The notes beneath the pieces are model-generated. The model had not been told where the DNA came from, did not search any database, and saw only the letters and a program-made list of their open reading frames with translations. Below are positions 9,046 through 17,204 of a stretch of 64,000 bases of DNA, piece after piece. Numbering within the stretch: the first letter of the stretch is position 1; each line of letters opens with the position of its first letter. The stretch comes from GM7GCV1 sp965221105 (lineage in GTDB: Bacteria; Pseudomonadota; Gammaproteobacteria; Pseudomonadales; GM7GCV1). The stretch lies in assembly GCA_965221105.1 (NCBI GenBank), contig OZ244871.1, positions 992,001-1,056,000 of the forward strand, read 5' to 3'. The position numbers were made by a program, and so were the translations under genes.

Positions 9046-9329
9046 GCCAAATCCAACTATTTTTGGGCTGGATACAACCGGATTATATAGTCCTCCAGGT
9101 CATCTGTATCAACCTGATTTTCGAAATAACCCGGCCCCTGCAGAAATCCCGACTCTCCCGACCGAATGGCTGCCTCCTGATAACAACGGGTGCCAGTCAA
9201 TCAGGTCTCACCTTCCAGCAAGATCTGGCAGCACGTGCCACTGCCTTCGCAGCGTGCTTCCCACTCATTTCGAGTCATCTCGGTGAGATGTTCATCTTCT
9301 CACCAGAATGACATTTGTGCGATCCGCTG

Positions 9330-9638
9330 CTAGCGCGGCAGCTTGTCATTCTGAGCCGCCATGGCGGCCATCTGCTCGTCTTGTGCAGGTGGAAGTTGCA
9401 GGTAGTATCCCCTCTCCCGGATGGACTGGAGAACTGTTACTGCATCAGCACGGGCCAGGTGCCTGCCTGGTGTCAGATTGAACCGTGTCACCAACTCGGG
9501 ATTGGGGAACCGCTCCCGCAGCTCGGCTGGCAGGTGCTCCAGCGCCCCGTCGGAGCGGGTACCCTCGGTCAATGCAGCGTCATCGACGAACACATAGGCA
9601 TCTTCTTGAGCCGGGGTCTTGTAAACACTGCAGAGCAC
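9330..9638 (-). CDS. ycgL: YcgL domain protein
   Basis: YcgL proteins are small cytosolic proteins of about 100 residues with an alpha/beta fold and no settled function. Conserved features seen here are LCSVYKTPAQEDAYVFVDD at the N-terminus, FPNPELVTRFNLTPGRHLAR, and the C-terminal block VLQSIRERGYYLQLPPAQD. The frame is open further upstream to 9698, inside the end of rnd, but family members start just before the LCSVYK motif. I therefore prefer the GTG at 9638, preceded by a GAGG, giving 102 residues. A GTG at 9671 overlapping the rnd stop is possible. The rnd-ycgL order is conserved in Pseudomonas-like bacteria. Confidence 0.88.
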   Translation of the reverse strand: MLCSVYKTPAQEDAYVFVDDAALTEGTRSDGALEHLPAELRERFPNPELVTRFNLTPGRHLARADAVTVLQSIRERGYYLQLPPAQDEQMAAMAAQNDKLPR

Positions 9639-9663
9639 GCCCTCACCGTCCCCTGGACTACCT

Positions 9664-10812
9664 TCAACCACTGACCATCTCCTCCAGTTCCCTGCCAATC
9701 AACTCGTATCGCCATCCCTGGCTCAGTGGCAGCGGTTTGTGCGCCGTGCGCTCGGTTCGCCAAATCAGTTCGATGATATCCTGCTTGCTGGCGATATAAT
9801 GCTCCGCCATGTCCAGCTGTTCTGCGCGTTCTCTGACCAGATTCCGGCAGCGCTTGAGGAGCTTTCGCTGGTTGGAGTCGAGTTTTGGTGGAGGTTGGCT
9901 CGCCGGTTGGGGCAAACTGTCTGAATTGCACAGCGCCAAAAGGGCTTCGGCATTCCTCTTGAGCGTAGTTGCAGTGATGCCGGAAATTCGGGAAAGTTGT
10001 TTTCGATCAGAAGGTCGTTTGCGGGCAATTTCCAGCAACCCGGCATCCTGCATGATCCAGCCACGCGGCTTATCGAGCCGTCGGCTCAGAGTCTCCCGCC
10101 AGTCCGCCAGAGCATAGGCCAGAGGACGGGCATCGCGATCAAGGCGACTCAAACCCCTGATACCCAGCCAAACCTGCTCCACAGCAGGCTCTTCGAGATA
10201 TCTGTCGCGCATGCGATTACATTCGTCAACAACCCAGGACCGTCTCTCCCGGGCCTGCAAATCAGCCTCCAGCTGCTCGTAGATGCCCAGCAACCAGCGC
10301 ACATCCTCCCGCGCATAGCGCATTTGCGCGTCGCTGAGGGGTCGCTGCAACCAGTTGGAGCGAGCCTGTGATTTATCAATCTCCAGACCTCGGAGTACCA
10401 GCACCATATTGGCATAGCCCAGCGCTGCCCCCTTGCCGAGAAAAGCGCACGCGATCTGGGTATCAACAAGGTGGGCTGGCTGTGCCTGAAAGTACTTGCG
10501 GAATATTTCCAGATCCTCAGTGCACGAGTGCATCACGAAAAGCCGGTCACCGGCAAAGAGCTGTCGCAGAGGCTGCCAGTCGTCTATCTCCAGTGGATCA
10601 ATCAGTATGGAATCTGTTGTGGTGGCTATCTGGAGCAATGCCAACACCGGATAGTAGGTGCTGCGCCGCTCGAACTCCGTATCGAGCGCCAGACGCTCAG
10701 CTGAGGAAATGTGCTGACATATGGCCTCGAAGTCCCTCTGCGTCTGTATATAGTGCTGTGTCAGAACAGTTCCATATTCATCCGTACCAGATTCGGTACC
10801 TGTGCTATCCAT
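9664..10812 (-). CDS. rnd: Ribonuclease D
   Basis: RNase D is a 3'-5' exoribonuclease that trims tRNA precursors and other stable RNAs. The DEDD exonuclease motifs are visible: Exo I in RLALDTEFERRSTYYPVLAL, Exo II around FVMHSCTEDLEIF, and Exo III YAREDVRWLLGIYEQLEADL. A C-terminal HRDC domain follows (ALADWRETLSRRLDKPRGWI, then DAGLLEIARKRPSD). I chose the ATG at 10812 (MDSTGTESGTDEYG), giving 382 residues. The frame is open to 10830, but that start would lie deeper in recR. It overlaps recR by 8 bases, so it is probably translated from the same mRNA as dnaX-ybaB-recR. Confidence 0.95.
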   Translation of the reverse strand: MDSTGTESGTDEYGTVLTQHYIQTQRDFEAICQHISSAERLALDTEFERRSTYYPVLALLQIATTTDSILIDPLEIDDWQPLRQLFAGDRLFVMHSCTEDLEIFRKYFQAQPAHLVDTQIACAFLGKGAALGYANMVLVLRGLEIDKSQARSNWLQRPLSDAQMRYAREDVRWLLGIYEQLEADLQARERRSWVVDECNRMRDRYLEEPAVEQVWLGIRGLSRLDRDARPLAYALADWRETLSRRLDKPRGWIMQDAGLLEIARKRPSDRKQLSRISGITATTLKRNAEALLALCNSDSLPQPASQPPPKLDSNQRKLLKRCRNLVRERAEQLDMAEHYIASKQDIIELIWRTERTAHKPLPLSQGWRYELIGRELEEMVSG

Positions 10813-11422
10813 AGATTTGGCGGCCCGCAAGTGCGAGGGTCAGAGTATTACCATCCACATATTCGAGCTCGCCACCAGTAGGCACCCCCTGGGCAATACG
10901 GGTCAGCTTAACGGCTTGTTCGGCATCAAGCGTACGCAACTGCCCGGAAATATAGTGGGCGGTGGCCTCGCCCTCAACAGTCAGATTGGTCGCAAGTATC
11001 ACTTCAGTGACAGCCTGTTCGACGACGATTTCCACGAGCTTGTCCAGCCCAAGATCAGCCGGGCCTATGCCATCCAGTGGAGACAACTTGCCGTATAGGA
11101 CAAAATAACGACCACGGAAGCCCCCGGCGGACTCGATAGCCAGGACATCCATAGGTGTTTCCACAACGCAGAGCAGCTTCGAATCGCGACGAGGGTCTTC
11201 ACAGATATCACAACAGGCGGACTCGGTCAGATTGCGGCAACGACTACAGCGGCCTATATTGTCCAGTGCCTGCTGAATATCAGTGGCCAGCCGGGCGGCA
11301 CGATCAGGACACTTTTCCAGAAGGTGCAACGCCATCCGTTGTGCAGTTTTGCGCCCCACGCCGGGCAATATCATGAACGACTGGATGAGGTTGTTGAGCA
11401 GGGGACTAAATGACACGCACAC
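10805..11422 (-). CDS. recR: Recombination mediator RecR
   Basis: RecR, with RecO and RecF, loads RecA onto SSB-coated gaps. The 205-residue protein shows the helix-hairpin-helix LPGVGRKTAQRMALHLL near residue 20, the four-Cys zinc finger CSRCRNLTESACCDIC near 60-75, and a Toprim domain beginning LCVVETPMDVLAIESAGGF. The Walker-B-like C-terminal region ILATNLTVEGEATAHYI and a final AGRQIYG also match. Length is normal. It follows ybaB by 30 bases and overlaps rnd, in the widely conserved dnaX-ybaB-recR operon. Confidence 0.97.
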   Translation of the reverse strand: MCVSFSPLLNNLIQSFMILPGVGRKTAQRMALHLLEKCPDRAARLATDIQQALDNIGRCSRCRNLTESACCDICEDPRRDSKLLCVVETPMDVLAIESAGGFRGRYFVLYGKLSPLDGIGPADLGLDKLVEIVVEQAVTEVILATNLTVEGEATAHYISGQLRTLDAEQAVKLTRIAQGVPTGGELEYVDGNTLTLALAGRQIYG

Positions 11423-11452
11423 GAACCTGCTGGAAGATTGAGTACAGGATGT

Positions 11453-11773
11453 CTAGCCTCCCAGATTGAATCCGGGTGGTAAATTCAAACCGCCGGTCAT
11501 GCTTTTCATTTTTTCCCGGGTGACGGTTTCAACCTTGCGCACCGCATCATTGACGGCAGCGGCAAGTAGATCTTCAAGCATCTCAAGATCCTCGCCTGCC
11601 AGACTTTTGTCGATGGAGACGCTCTTTACATCGTGCTGCCCGGTCATCGTGAGCTTGACCAGACCCGCTCCCGCCTCACCCACAATTTCCATATTCTGGA
11701 TGTCTTCCTGCATTTTCTGAATCTTTTCCTGCATGTGCTGGGCCTGTTTCATCAGGCCGTCAAAATCTTTCAT
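11453..11773 (-). CDS. ybaB: Nucleoid-associated protein YbaB/EbfC
   Basis: YbaB/EbfC proteins form small dimers that bind DNA with little sequence specificity and influence nucleoid structure. The 106-residue product has the family pattern: an N-terminal amphipathic helix rich in Met, Gln and Lys (LMKQAQHMQEKIQKMQEDIQ), the strand EAGAGLVKLTMTGQHDVKSV, then LEDLLAAAVNDAVRKVE and a Gly-rich tail GGLNLPPGF. It lies 23 bases downstream of dnaX and 30 bases upstream of recR, the standard context. Confidence 0.95.
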   Translation of the reverse strand: MKDFDGLMKQAQHMQEKIQKMQEDIQNMEIVGEAGAGLVKLTMTGQHDVKSVSIDKSLAGEDLEMLEDLLAAAVNDAVRKVETVTREKMKSMTGGLNLPPGFNLGG

Positions 11774-11796
11774 TAGTGCTTCTCTCTGCTATCCAA

Positions 11797-13644
11797 TCAC
11801 GAACGCTCGGCCGCTGATGCCTTCAAGTGAACCGAACCTGCGACGAGTTCCGCCTGGAACTCCTCTACCAGTTTGCGCACCACGGGACTGTGCATAATAG
11901 CGACCTCGGCTGCCTCCAGCTTTTCCTGATCCCTCCGCTGAGAATACTCTACAGGTGTTTCCCGATCTGACTCTCCCGGTCTTACCGCCACCCTGATCTC
12001 CGATCCGAAGTAGTTGCCAATGAGCTTGCCCAATTCTTCTGCATGGGTGTCATCAAAGGCTTTTTGTGCAGGCTCGGTTAGAATAAAGTGAAGCTGTTCA
12101 CCGTCAACGGACTCCAGTGCCAGGTGAGCACAGAGCGATTTTAGCATTCCGCTAACGGGCAGCTCTTCGAAAAGTGCCGTCCAGCTCTCTGGAACAAGTT
12201 CCGCCAGGCTTGCTGGTACCTGCAGCTGATCTGCGGTGCCAGAACCGGAATTGTGCCCGGTACTGCCAATGCTCTGCGAGTTTTCCCGCCCACCAGCGGC
12301 CCTGTCACCGGTCGATTCTAACAGTTCAGGCTCGACAACTGATTCGGGATCTGGCACCGGGTTTGTGTCCTCTGCCGCATCGCCCGGCGATTCGATTGCC
12401 GGATTCCCATGCTGGGAAGCCGCCGCTTCAGTAAGTACTTCAGCCGGCACGGAGACCGACTGAAGCTCAGGCTTTTTTGCCCCTGGATCCTCCTCCTCGC
12501 CGGCGGCCTGATCCTGCTCTCCTTCTGCAGCGTCACCGGGGACAATCTTTTCACCAGGCTTGCCGGGCTGGAACGCCAGAAGGCGAAGTAACAGCATTTC
12601 AAACCCAACATGCATATCCGGCGCAAGCGAGAGATCTTTCTGCCCCAGCAGCAGCATCTGGTAATACAGCTGGGCTTCCTCAGGTGATATCCGGGTTGCG
12701 TACGCTGCGATCCTTTCCTGGTCCAGGGCATCGGACAGCGCTGCCTCAGGCACCATCTGGTAGAGCGCAACGGCATGAATCAGGTTCAAAAGCTCACGAA
12801 TCAGCGCCTGATAGTCGGGCGAGAACTCCGCCAGGGCATCTGCCACAGCAAGCAGTGCAGGAGCATCTGAATCTGCCAGGGCGTCCATAATTTCATAAGT
12901 CTTGTGGCGATCCACCGTGCCCAGCATACTGGTGACATCGGTCTCAGTCAGTCTGCCACCACCGTGTGATATAGCCTGATCCGTGAGGCTCAGTGCGTCG
13001 CGCATACTGCCGTTGGCCGTCCGTGCAAGATGCCAGAGTGCCCCAGTCTCGGCAGGTACGTTCTCCTCGGCAAGCACACATTCCAGATGGGCCTTGATCA
13101 GATCAGTGGTCAGGTTCTTGAGATTGAACTGAAGGCAGCGTGACAGAACAGTCACTGGCAGTTTCTGTGGGTCTGTGGTGGCAAGCAGAAATTTGACGTG
13201 CTCAGGAGGCTCCTCAAGAGTCTTGAGAAGCGCATTGAAACTGTGGGGGGACAGCATGTGCACCTCGTCAATCAGATATATCTTGAAACGCCCTCGCGTT
13301 GGCATGTACTGAATGTTCTCAAGCAGCTCCCGGGTGTCCTCCACTTTGGTTCGCGATGCGGCATCTACCTCGATAAGATCGACAAAGCGTCCTTCATTGA
13401 TCTCCTGACAGGCACTGCAGGTACCGCACGGCCGGGCAGTTGTGCCGGTTTCGCAGTTCAGCGAGCGCGCCAGAATTCTCGCTATTGTCGTCTTGCCGAC
13501 ACCACGGGTTCCGGTAAACAGGTAGGCGTGGTGCAGACGCCCGTTTTCCAGTGCATTGACCAGCGCCCGCAGGACGTGCTCCTGGCCGGCGAGCTCTTCG
13601 AAGGTCTTTGGTCGCCACTTGCGTGCCAATACCTGATAGCTCAT
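11797..13644 (-). CDS. dnaX: DNA polymerase III subunits gamma/tau
   Basis: DnaX is the ATPase of the clamp loader; tau also tethers polymerase cores and DnaB. The 615-residue protein starts at the ATG at 13644 (MSYQVLARKWRPKTFEEL). It shows Walker A in FTGTRGVGKTTIARIL, the zinc module with CGTCSACQEI, Walker B/DEAH-like IDEVHMLS, LLKTLEEPPEHV and sensor 1 ATTDPQKLP. After residue 370 comes a low-complexity Glu/Ala/Pro-rich linker, then a C-terminal domain with PVEYSQRRDQEKLEAAEVAI. The frame stays open 115 codons further upstream, but that stretch overlaps the 4.5S RNA gene and is not family sequence. I did not see a clear slippery site for gamma production. Confidence 0.96.
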   Translation of the reverse strand: MSYQVLARKWRPKTFEELAGQEHVLRALVNALENGRLHHAYLFTGTRGVGKTTIARILARSLNCETGTTARPCGTCSACQEINEGRFVDLIEVDAASRTKVEDTRELLENIQYMPTRGRFKIYLIDEVHMLSPHSFNALLKTLEEPPEHVKFLLATTDPQKLPVTVLSRCLQFNLKNLTTDLIKAHLECVLAEENVPAETGALWHLARTANGSMRDALSLTDQAISHGGGRLTETDVTSMLGTVDRHKTYEIMDALADSDAPALLAVADALAEFSPDYQALIRELLNLIHAVALYQMVPEAALSDALDQERIAAYATRISPEEAQLYYQMLLLGQKDLSLAPDMHVGFEMLLLRLLAFQPGKPGEKIVPGDAAEGEQDQAAGEEEDPGAKKPELQSVSVPAEVLTEAAASQHGNPAIESPGDAAEDTNPVPDPESVVEPELLESTGDRAAGGRENSQSIGSTGHNSGSGTADQLQVPASLAELVPESWTALFEELPVSGMLKSLCAHLALESVDGEQLHFILTEPAQKAFDDTHAEELGKLIGNYFGSEIRVAVRPGESDRETPVEYSQRRDQEKLEAAEVAIMHSPVVRKLVEEFQAELVAGSVHLKASAAERS

Positions 13645-13772
13645 GAAGTCAACTCCGGTCTGATTCAGCCACATTCGGCCAAAACTGAGGTGAAATCCGA
13701 CCCTGGAACCAGCCAGAGCGGAGCGGGTGATTATACTCCCTGAAGAAACCCTGAATAGGGCCATTGACCCGT

Positions 13773-13801
13773 TTGCAATCAACCCGACAGATATCCATAA
13801 T
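13773..13801 (+). promoter_or_regulatory. Promoter of the 4.5S RNA gene
   Basis: TTGCAA at 13773-13778 and CATAAT at 13796-13801 have a 17-base spacer. The -10 box lies 12 bases before the predicted 5' end of the RNA at 13814. Confidence 0.65.
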
Positions 13802-13813
13802 GACGCGCGCTCC

Positions 13814-13922
13814 GGTGGCCCCATCGGTCCTTCGCAATTTGCCGCTGCCAACCCCGCCAGGCCCGGAAGGGAGCAACGGTAACAGCTGTCAAATGTGCCG
13901 GAGACTCGCTGGTGGGGTCGCC
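13814..13922 (+). ncRNA. ffs: 4.5S RNA, signal recognition particle RNA
   Basis: The conserved SRP domain IV hairpin is present as GCCAGGCCCGGAAGGGAGCA followed by ...AATGTGCCGG, matching the bacterial GGTCCGGAAGGAAGCAGCC tip to which Ffh binds. The 5' segment GGTGGCCCCATCGG pairs over 14 positions, including G-U pairs, with the 3' segment CTGGTGGGGTCGCC, closing the rod. Predicted length is about 109 nt. The gene is divergent from dnaX, as in many gammaproteobacteria. The exact 5' and 3' ends are inferred from the closing helix. Confidence 0.92.
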
Positions 13923-14068
13923 TCCATTTCACTCTGCTGAAATAACCGGCGGTGGCTGTCACCTGCATCCTGCCGTGACTTCCTGTCAATTCCCCAGATT
14001 CTGATTGTGGACATCTGCCCAGATGTCTGATTCCCGTTCAACAGATCAGATACAGGCTGTCTGATCTA

Positions 14069-14145
14069 TACGCAATTATTGTTGCGCATAGGCTTGATAA
14101 TTGCGTTTAAGCATGTTTTAGTTGCGTATAAGTGCTAAACGCAAC
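14069..14145. promoter_or_regulatory. Clustered palindromes around the fic start (probable operator)
   Basis: A palindrome CGCAA-n6-TTGCG lies at 14071-14086. A second pair, TTGCGTTTAAGCA at 14101-14113 and TGCTAAACGCAA at 14133-14144, is an inverted repeat with one bulge. A further half-site GTTGCGTATAAGTGC (14121-14135) repeats the left arm directly. The last arm covers the annotated GTG. Such arrays suit binding by the winged-helix N-terminus of the Fic protein itself. Confidence 0.55.
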
Positions 14146-15565
14146 AAAGGCAAAGTTGGTGGCCAGGCGTATACCCGAAAGCGAATTCAAAGAGATTGAG
14201 AAGATAGTGGGCCTCCATTCCGGAGGGGTCTCTGCACAGGACATTGCCTTTGCTCTGGCTGCCCCACTGCCACTCCGCACACTCCAACACCGCTTACGAA
14301 GGCTTGTTGAAGAGAAGCGGCTGGAAAAAGAAGGTGAAAGACGCTGGACCACATACCGAATCGCGCCTTCCGGAAAAAGCGGGAAGCCTGTTGCACCGGG
14401 CTTTGAAGGAGAAGGCGAAAATGTTATTCCTGTTTCGGAAAGCAGTGCCGGGATCAGGGCGTACCTCCAGCAGCCAACTGAATCGCGAAATCCAGTTGGA
14501 TACAACCACGACTTTCTAGCCAGCTACCTGCCAAATGCCAGCGCTTACCTGTCTTCAGACGAACGCGAGCATCTGGCCAAGATTGGCGCACCAGGAATTT
14601 CCGGGCAACCGGCCGGGACTTATGCCAAACACATCCTGAACCGTCTGCTCATCGACCTGTCCTGGAACTCCAGCCGCCTCGAAGGCAATACCTATTCGTT
14701 GCTCGATACCAGACGCTTGATCGAGTTTGGTGAAGAAGCCGCTGGACGAGGCCGTATCGAGACCCAAATGATCCTCAATCACAAGGATGCAATCGAATTT
14801 CTGGTCAATGAAACCGACAATATTGGCTTTGACCGTTTTACGATTCTCAACCTTCACGCCATGCTCGCCAATAACCTTTTGACAGATGTGACAGCAGCAG
14901 GGCGTTTGCGTCATATTGCGGTGGGAATCGAGAGATCTGCGTTCCATCCCTTGGAGGTTCCACAGATCATCGAAGAATATTTCGACCAGGTTCTAGCATC
15001 AGCAGCTGCAATCAAAGACCCGTTCGAACAAGCTTTCTTCTTCATGGTGCAGCTACCCTATCTCCAGCCTTTCGATGACGTGAACAAATGCGTGTCGCGA
15101 ATTGCTGCAAACATTCCGCTTTTCAAAAACAATCTGATACCGCTTTCCTTTACCGGGGTTCCACGAACTGCCTACACGGAGGCCGTGCTCGGTATTTATG
15201 AAATGAACAGTGTTGATCTTCTTAAAGACGTATTCATCTGGGCCTATGAACGGTCCGCTTCGCGGTACGCCGCTATCCGGCAATCGTTGGGAGAGCCTGA
15301 CCCGTTCCGTTTACGACACCGCGACGCCATTCGCGCAGTCATCAGCCATATCATACGCCAATGCATGGATCGAACCAGTGCAGGCGCTCACATTGCAGCC
15401 TATGCCAACGAAAAAGTGGAGCCAACTGATAGCGAGCAGTTTCGCGAGGTGGCAGAATGTGAACTCCTTGCACTGCATGACGGGAACTATGCCCGGTATC
15501 AAATCAGACCGTCTGAATTTAAGGCATGGCAGGAGAAATGGTCCGGTTTTACCCCATCGCAATGA
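14132..15565 (+). CDS. Fic-family protein with winged-helix N-terminus and atypical active site
   Basis: A 477-residue protein. Residues 10-75 look like a winged helix (VGLHSGGVSAQDIAFALAAP, then LRTLQHRLRRLVEE). The Fic core follows, with the inhibitory-type motif SSRLEGNTYS near residue 180. Canonical Fic enzymes carry HPFxDGNGR; the aligned stretch here is LQPFDDVNKCVSR near residue 310, so the catalytic His is Gln and GNGR is VNKC. A group of Fic proteins with a QPFxDxNKR version exists, so this may be subfamily-typical, but AMP transfer is doubtful. The GTG at 14132 lies in a palindrome; a TTG or GTG at 14156/14159, after AAAGG, is an alternative start. No antitoxin gene is adjacent. A role in regulation or defence is inference only. 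Confidence 0.88.
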   Translation: MLNATKAKLVARRIPESEFKEIEKIVGLHSGGVSAQDIAFALAAPLPLRTLQHRLRRLVEEKRLEKEGERRWTTYRIAPSGKSGKPVAPGFEGEGENVIPVSESSAGIRAYLQQPTESRNPVGYNHDFLASYLPNASAYLSSDEREHLAKIGAPGISGQPAGTYAKHILNRLLIDLSWNSSRLEGNTYSLLDTRRLIEFGEEAAGRGRIETQMILNHKDAIEFLVNETDNIGFDRFTILNLHAMLANNLLTDVTAAGRLRHIAVGIERSAFHPLEVPQIIEEYFDQVLASAAAIKDPFEQAFFFMVQLPYLQPFDDVNKCVSRIAANIPLFKNNLIPLSFTGVPRTAYTEAVLGIYEMNSVDLLKDVFIWAYERSASRYAAIRQSLGEPDPFRLRHRDAIRAVISHIIRQCMDRTSAGAHIAAYANEKVEPTDSEQFREVAECELLALHDGNYARYQIRPSEFKAWQEKWSGFTPSQ

Positions 15566-15808
15566 GTCGCGGGGATCGCTCGTAACCGCTACCAGGGAAC
15601 CAGGATTCAATTGTTTGGCCCACACGAGAATTTTCAGGGCCGATACGCTTTGGGTCCGTCTCGTCGCTGTAGCCATTGCGGAAGACTTCGGTCAGGCTAC
15701 TCCAGGACCTGATGACACTGGGTAGCTCACGATGAATCTGAACCAGTTTGGCGTCGGGAAACGCCGCCAGCATTTCTTCAAGAAATTCGTTGTGGTACGC
15801 CGCTTTTC
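15549..15808 (-). pseudogene. Sulfotransferase-family fragment
   Basis: The minus strand reads KAAYHNEFLEEMLAAFPDAK followed by LVQIHRELPSVIRSWSSLTE. This matches the middle of sulfotransferase-family proteins, where the sequence HTEFLxALLxxFPDAKxVxxHR surrounds a PAPS-binding region. An in-frame TGA precedes it, the frame ends after about 85 codons, and neither the N-terminal PAPS loop nor the C-terminal part is present. Its 3' end overlaps the fic stop region. It is a remnant of a gene of about 1 kb. Confidence 0.7.
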
Positions 15809-15989
15809 ACAACCACGGCTTGCGCTCACCGCCTTTCTGCCACTGCAAATACTGCAATCACCTGGCTCACATATCAGTGAAAATTCAAGGGGAAGTTCAG
15901 TATAGACATAAGCGTACTTCCAGAGAAGAATGTAGTGCATAATGTGCGGAAATAGTCAGTTGTGTGCACCTTCTGCGCTAAGACTTGCC

Positions 15990-16385
15990 ATGGCCGGGGA
16001 CAATCAGCTACCAGACCAATACAGGGGAACCTACTCCGAAGTAACCTTTTGGCAGAAAGTTGGCCAGTGCGCATTAAAAGCCGGTCGCGAGGCGATCGGG
16101 AAGGCACTGGTGCTGTACTACACCCTTGGTGAACCTGCAACGCCTGCCTGGGCCAAAACCGCGATTACTGCCGCTTTGGGCTACTTCATTTTTCCCGCGG
16201 ACGCGATCGCGGACATCACCCCCTCGATTGGCTTTTCTGACGATCTGGGCGTTCTACTTGTAGCCCTCGCAACGGTTGCCTCCAGCGTCACGCCCGAGGC
16301 CAGAAAAAGGGCAGCCGAACGGCTCGACGCGCTGTTTGGCGGAGGTGCGGGTGGAAAAACTGAAGAGTCCAACCCCCCTGACTAG
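15990..16385 (+). CDS. YkvA family (DUF1232) membrane-associated protein
   Basis: A protein of about 131 residues with the DUF1232/YkvA core. The segment KALVLYYTLGEPATPAWAKT leads into a hydrophobic hairpin ITAALGYFIFPADAIADITP and GFSDDLGVLLVALATVAS, with the family's conserved FxxPxDxxPD-like motif seen as YFIFPADAIADITP. The tail is basic and Gly-rich. The function of YkvA proteins is unknown. The frame is open to an ATG at 15942, but the N-terminal extension is unlike the family. It is convergent with nlpD, with only a few bases between the stops. Confidence 0.85.
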   Translation: MAGDNQLPDQYRGTYSEVTFWQKVGQCALKAGREAIGKALVLYYTLGEPATPAWAKTAITAALGYFIFPADAIADITPSIGFSDDLGVLLVALATVASSVTPEARKRAAERLDALFGGGAGGKTEESNPPD

Positions 16386-16391
16386 ACCAGT

Positions 16392-17198
16392 TCAACGCCG
16401 GGGAAGATAGCGTACAGGATCAACCGGTTTGCCGTCCTTGCGAAGCTCGAAATACAACCTTGGGGCTCCGTCGACGTCCTCTCCCGAGACAGCTATCTTC
16501 TGCCCCATCTTCACCTGTTCGCCCTCGGCCACAATGAGTTCGCTGTTGTATGCATAGGCGCTGAGGAAGAGGTCTGAATGCTTGACAATCATAAAATTTC
16601 CATAGCCACGTAGACCTGCGCCAGCATAGACCACGACTCCGTCTGCAACCGCGGTGACCTCCCTACGCATAGATGTGTCGAGGGTAATGCCTCGGGTGCG
16701 GCTGTCACGGCCGAACGGCTCCACGATCTTTCCTTGCACTGGCCATCGCCAGTTCCCAACAGCATCGGGCAGATTACGATTACGTGCGGGCGACGGTACT
16801 TTGGAGCGAGACTTTTCACTGGATTTGCTGGGAGTGGCTGATGTCCCTGCACTCTGAGTTGTCGCTGGCTGAGGACGAGCAGCCCCTGACAGGCGAATTT
16901 TTTGGCCAACGTATATGGTGTAGGGAGGCGTAATGCCATTGATCTCAGCAATCTGACGAAAGTCCTGCCTGTAGCGCCAGGCAATGCTGTAAAGCGTATC
17001 ACCCCGCTCGACCACATGCTGATTGATGCTTCTGGACGGGGGTTCCGCTCGGCTCTCTACAGGTGCATTGCCGCTGGTTGTGCAGCCAGCCAACACCCAT
17101 ATCAGGCACCAGACAAGCGCTGACCCCGGAATTTTCCAGTGCAGTGCGCCGCCTGGTTCCGATAAGTGATCAGTCCAGAATAGCTGAGTCCGCATCAC
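16392..17198 (-). CDS. nlpD: NlpD-like LysM/LytM lipoprotein, amidase activator
   Basis: NlpD is an outer-membrane lipoprotein that activates the septal amidase AmiC during cell separation. The 268-residue product has a lipoprotein signal (VWCLIWVLAGC, lipobox LAGC near residue 39). A LysM domain follows (HVVERGDTLYSIAWRYRQDF ... INGITPPYTIYVGQKIRL). After a Ser/Pro/Lys linker comes a LytM domain from about residue 150 (WRWPVQGKIVEPFG, VTAVADGVVVYAGAGLRGYG, LYFELRKDGKPVDPVRYLPR). The LytM metal ligands are replaced (for example ITLDT where peptidases have a His/Asp site), as in E. coli NlpD, so it should activate rather than cut. Neighbours pcm and truD fit the surE-pcm-nlpD-rpoS context, but rpoS does not follow. 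Confidence 0.93.
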   Translation of the reverse strand: MMRTQLFWTDHLSEPGGALHWKIPGSALVWCLIWVLAGCTTSGNAPVESRAEPPSRSINQHVVERGDTLYSIAWRYRQDFRQIAEINGITPPYTIYVGQKIRLSGAARPQPATTQSAGTSATPSKSSEKSRSKVPSPARNRNLPDAVGNWRWPVQGKIVEPFGRDSRTRGITLDTSMRREVTAVADGVVVYAGAGLRGYGNFMIVKHSDLFLSAYAYNSELIVAEGEQVKMGQKIAVSGEDVDGAPRLYFELRKDGKPVDPVRYLPRR

Positions 17199-17204
17199 GC
17201 CCCA

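Noticed and set aside
13645..13989. N-terminal extension of dnaX by 115 codons
   Set aside because: The stretch overlaps the 4.5S RNA gene and its promoter and does not resemble DnaX; the ATG at 13644 gives the family start.
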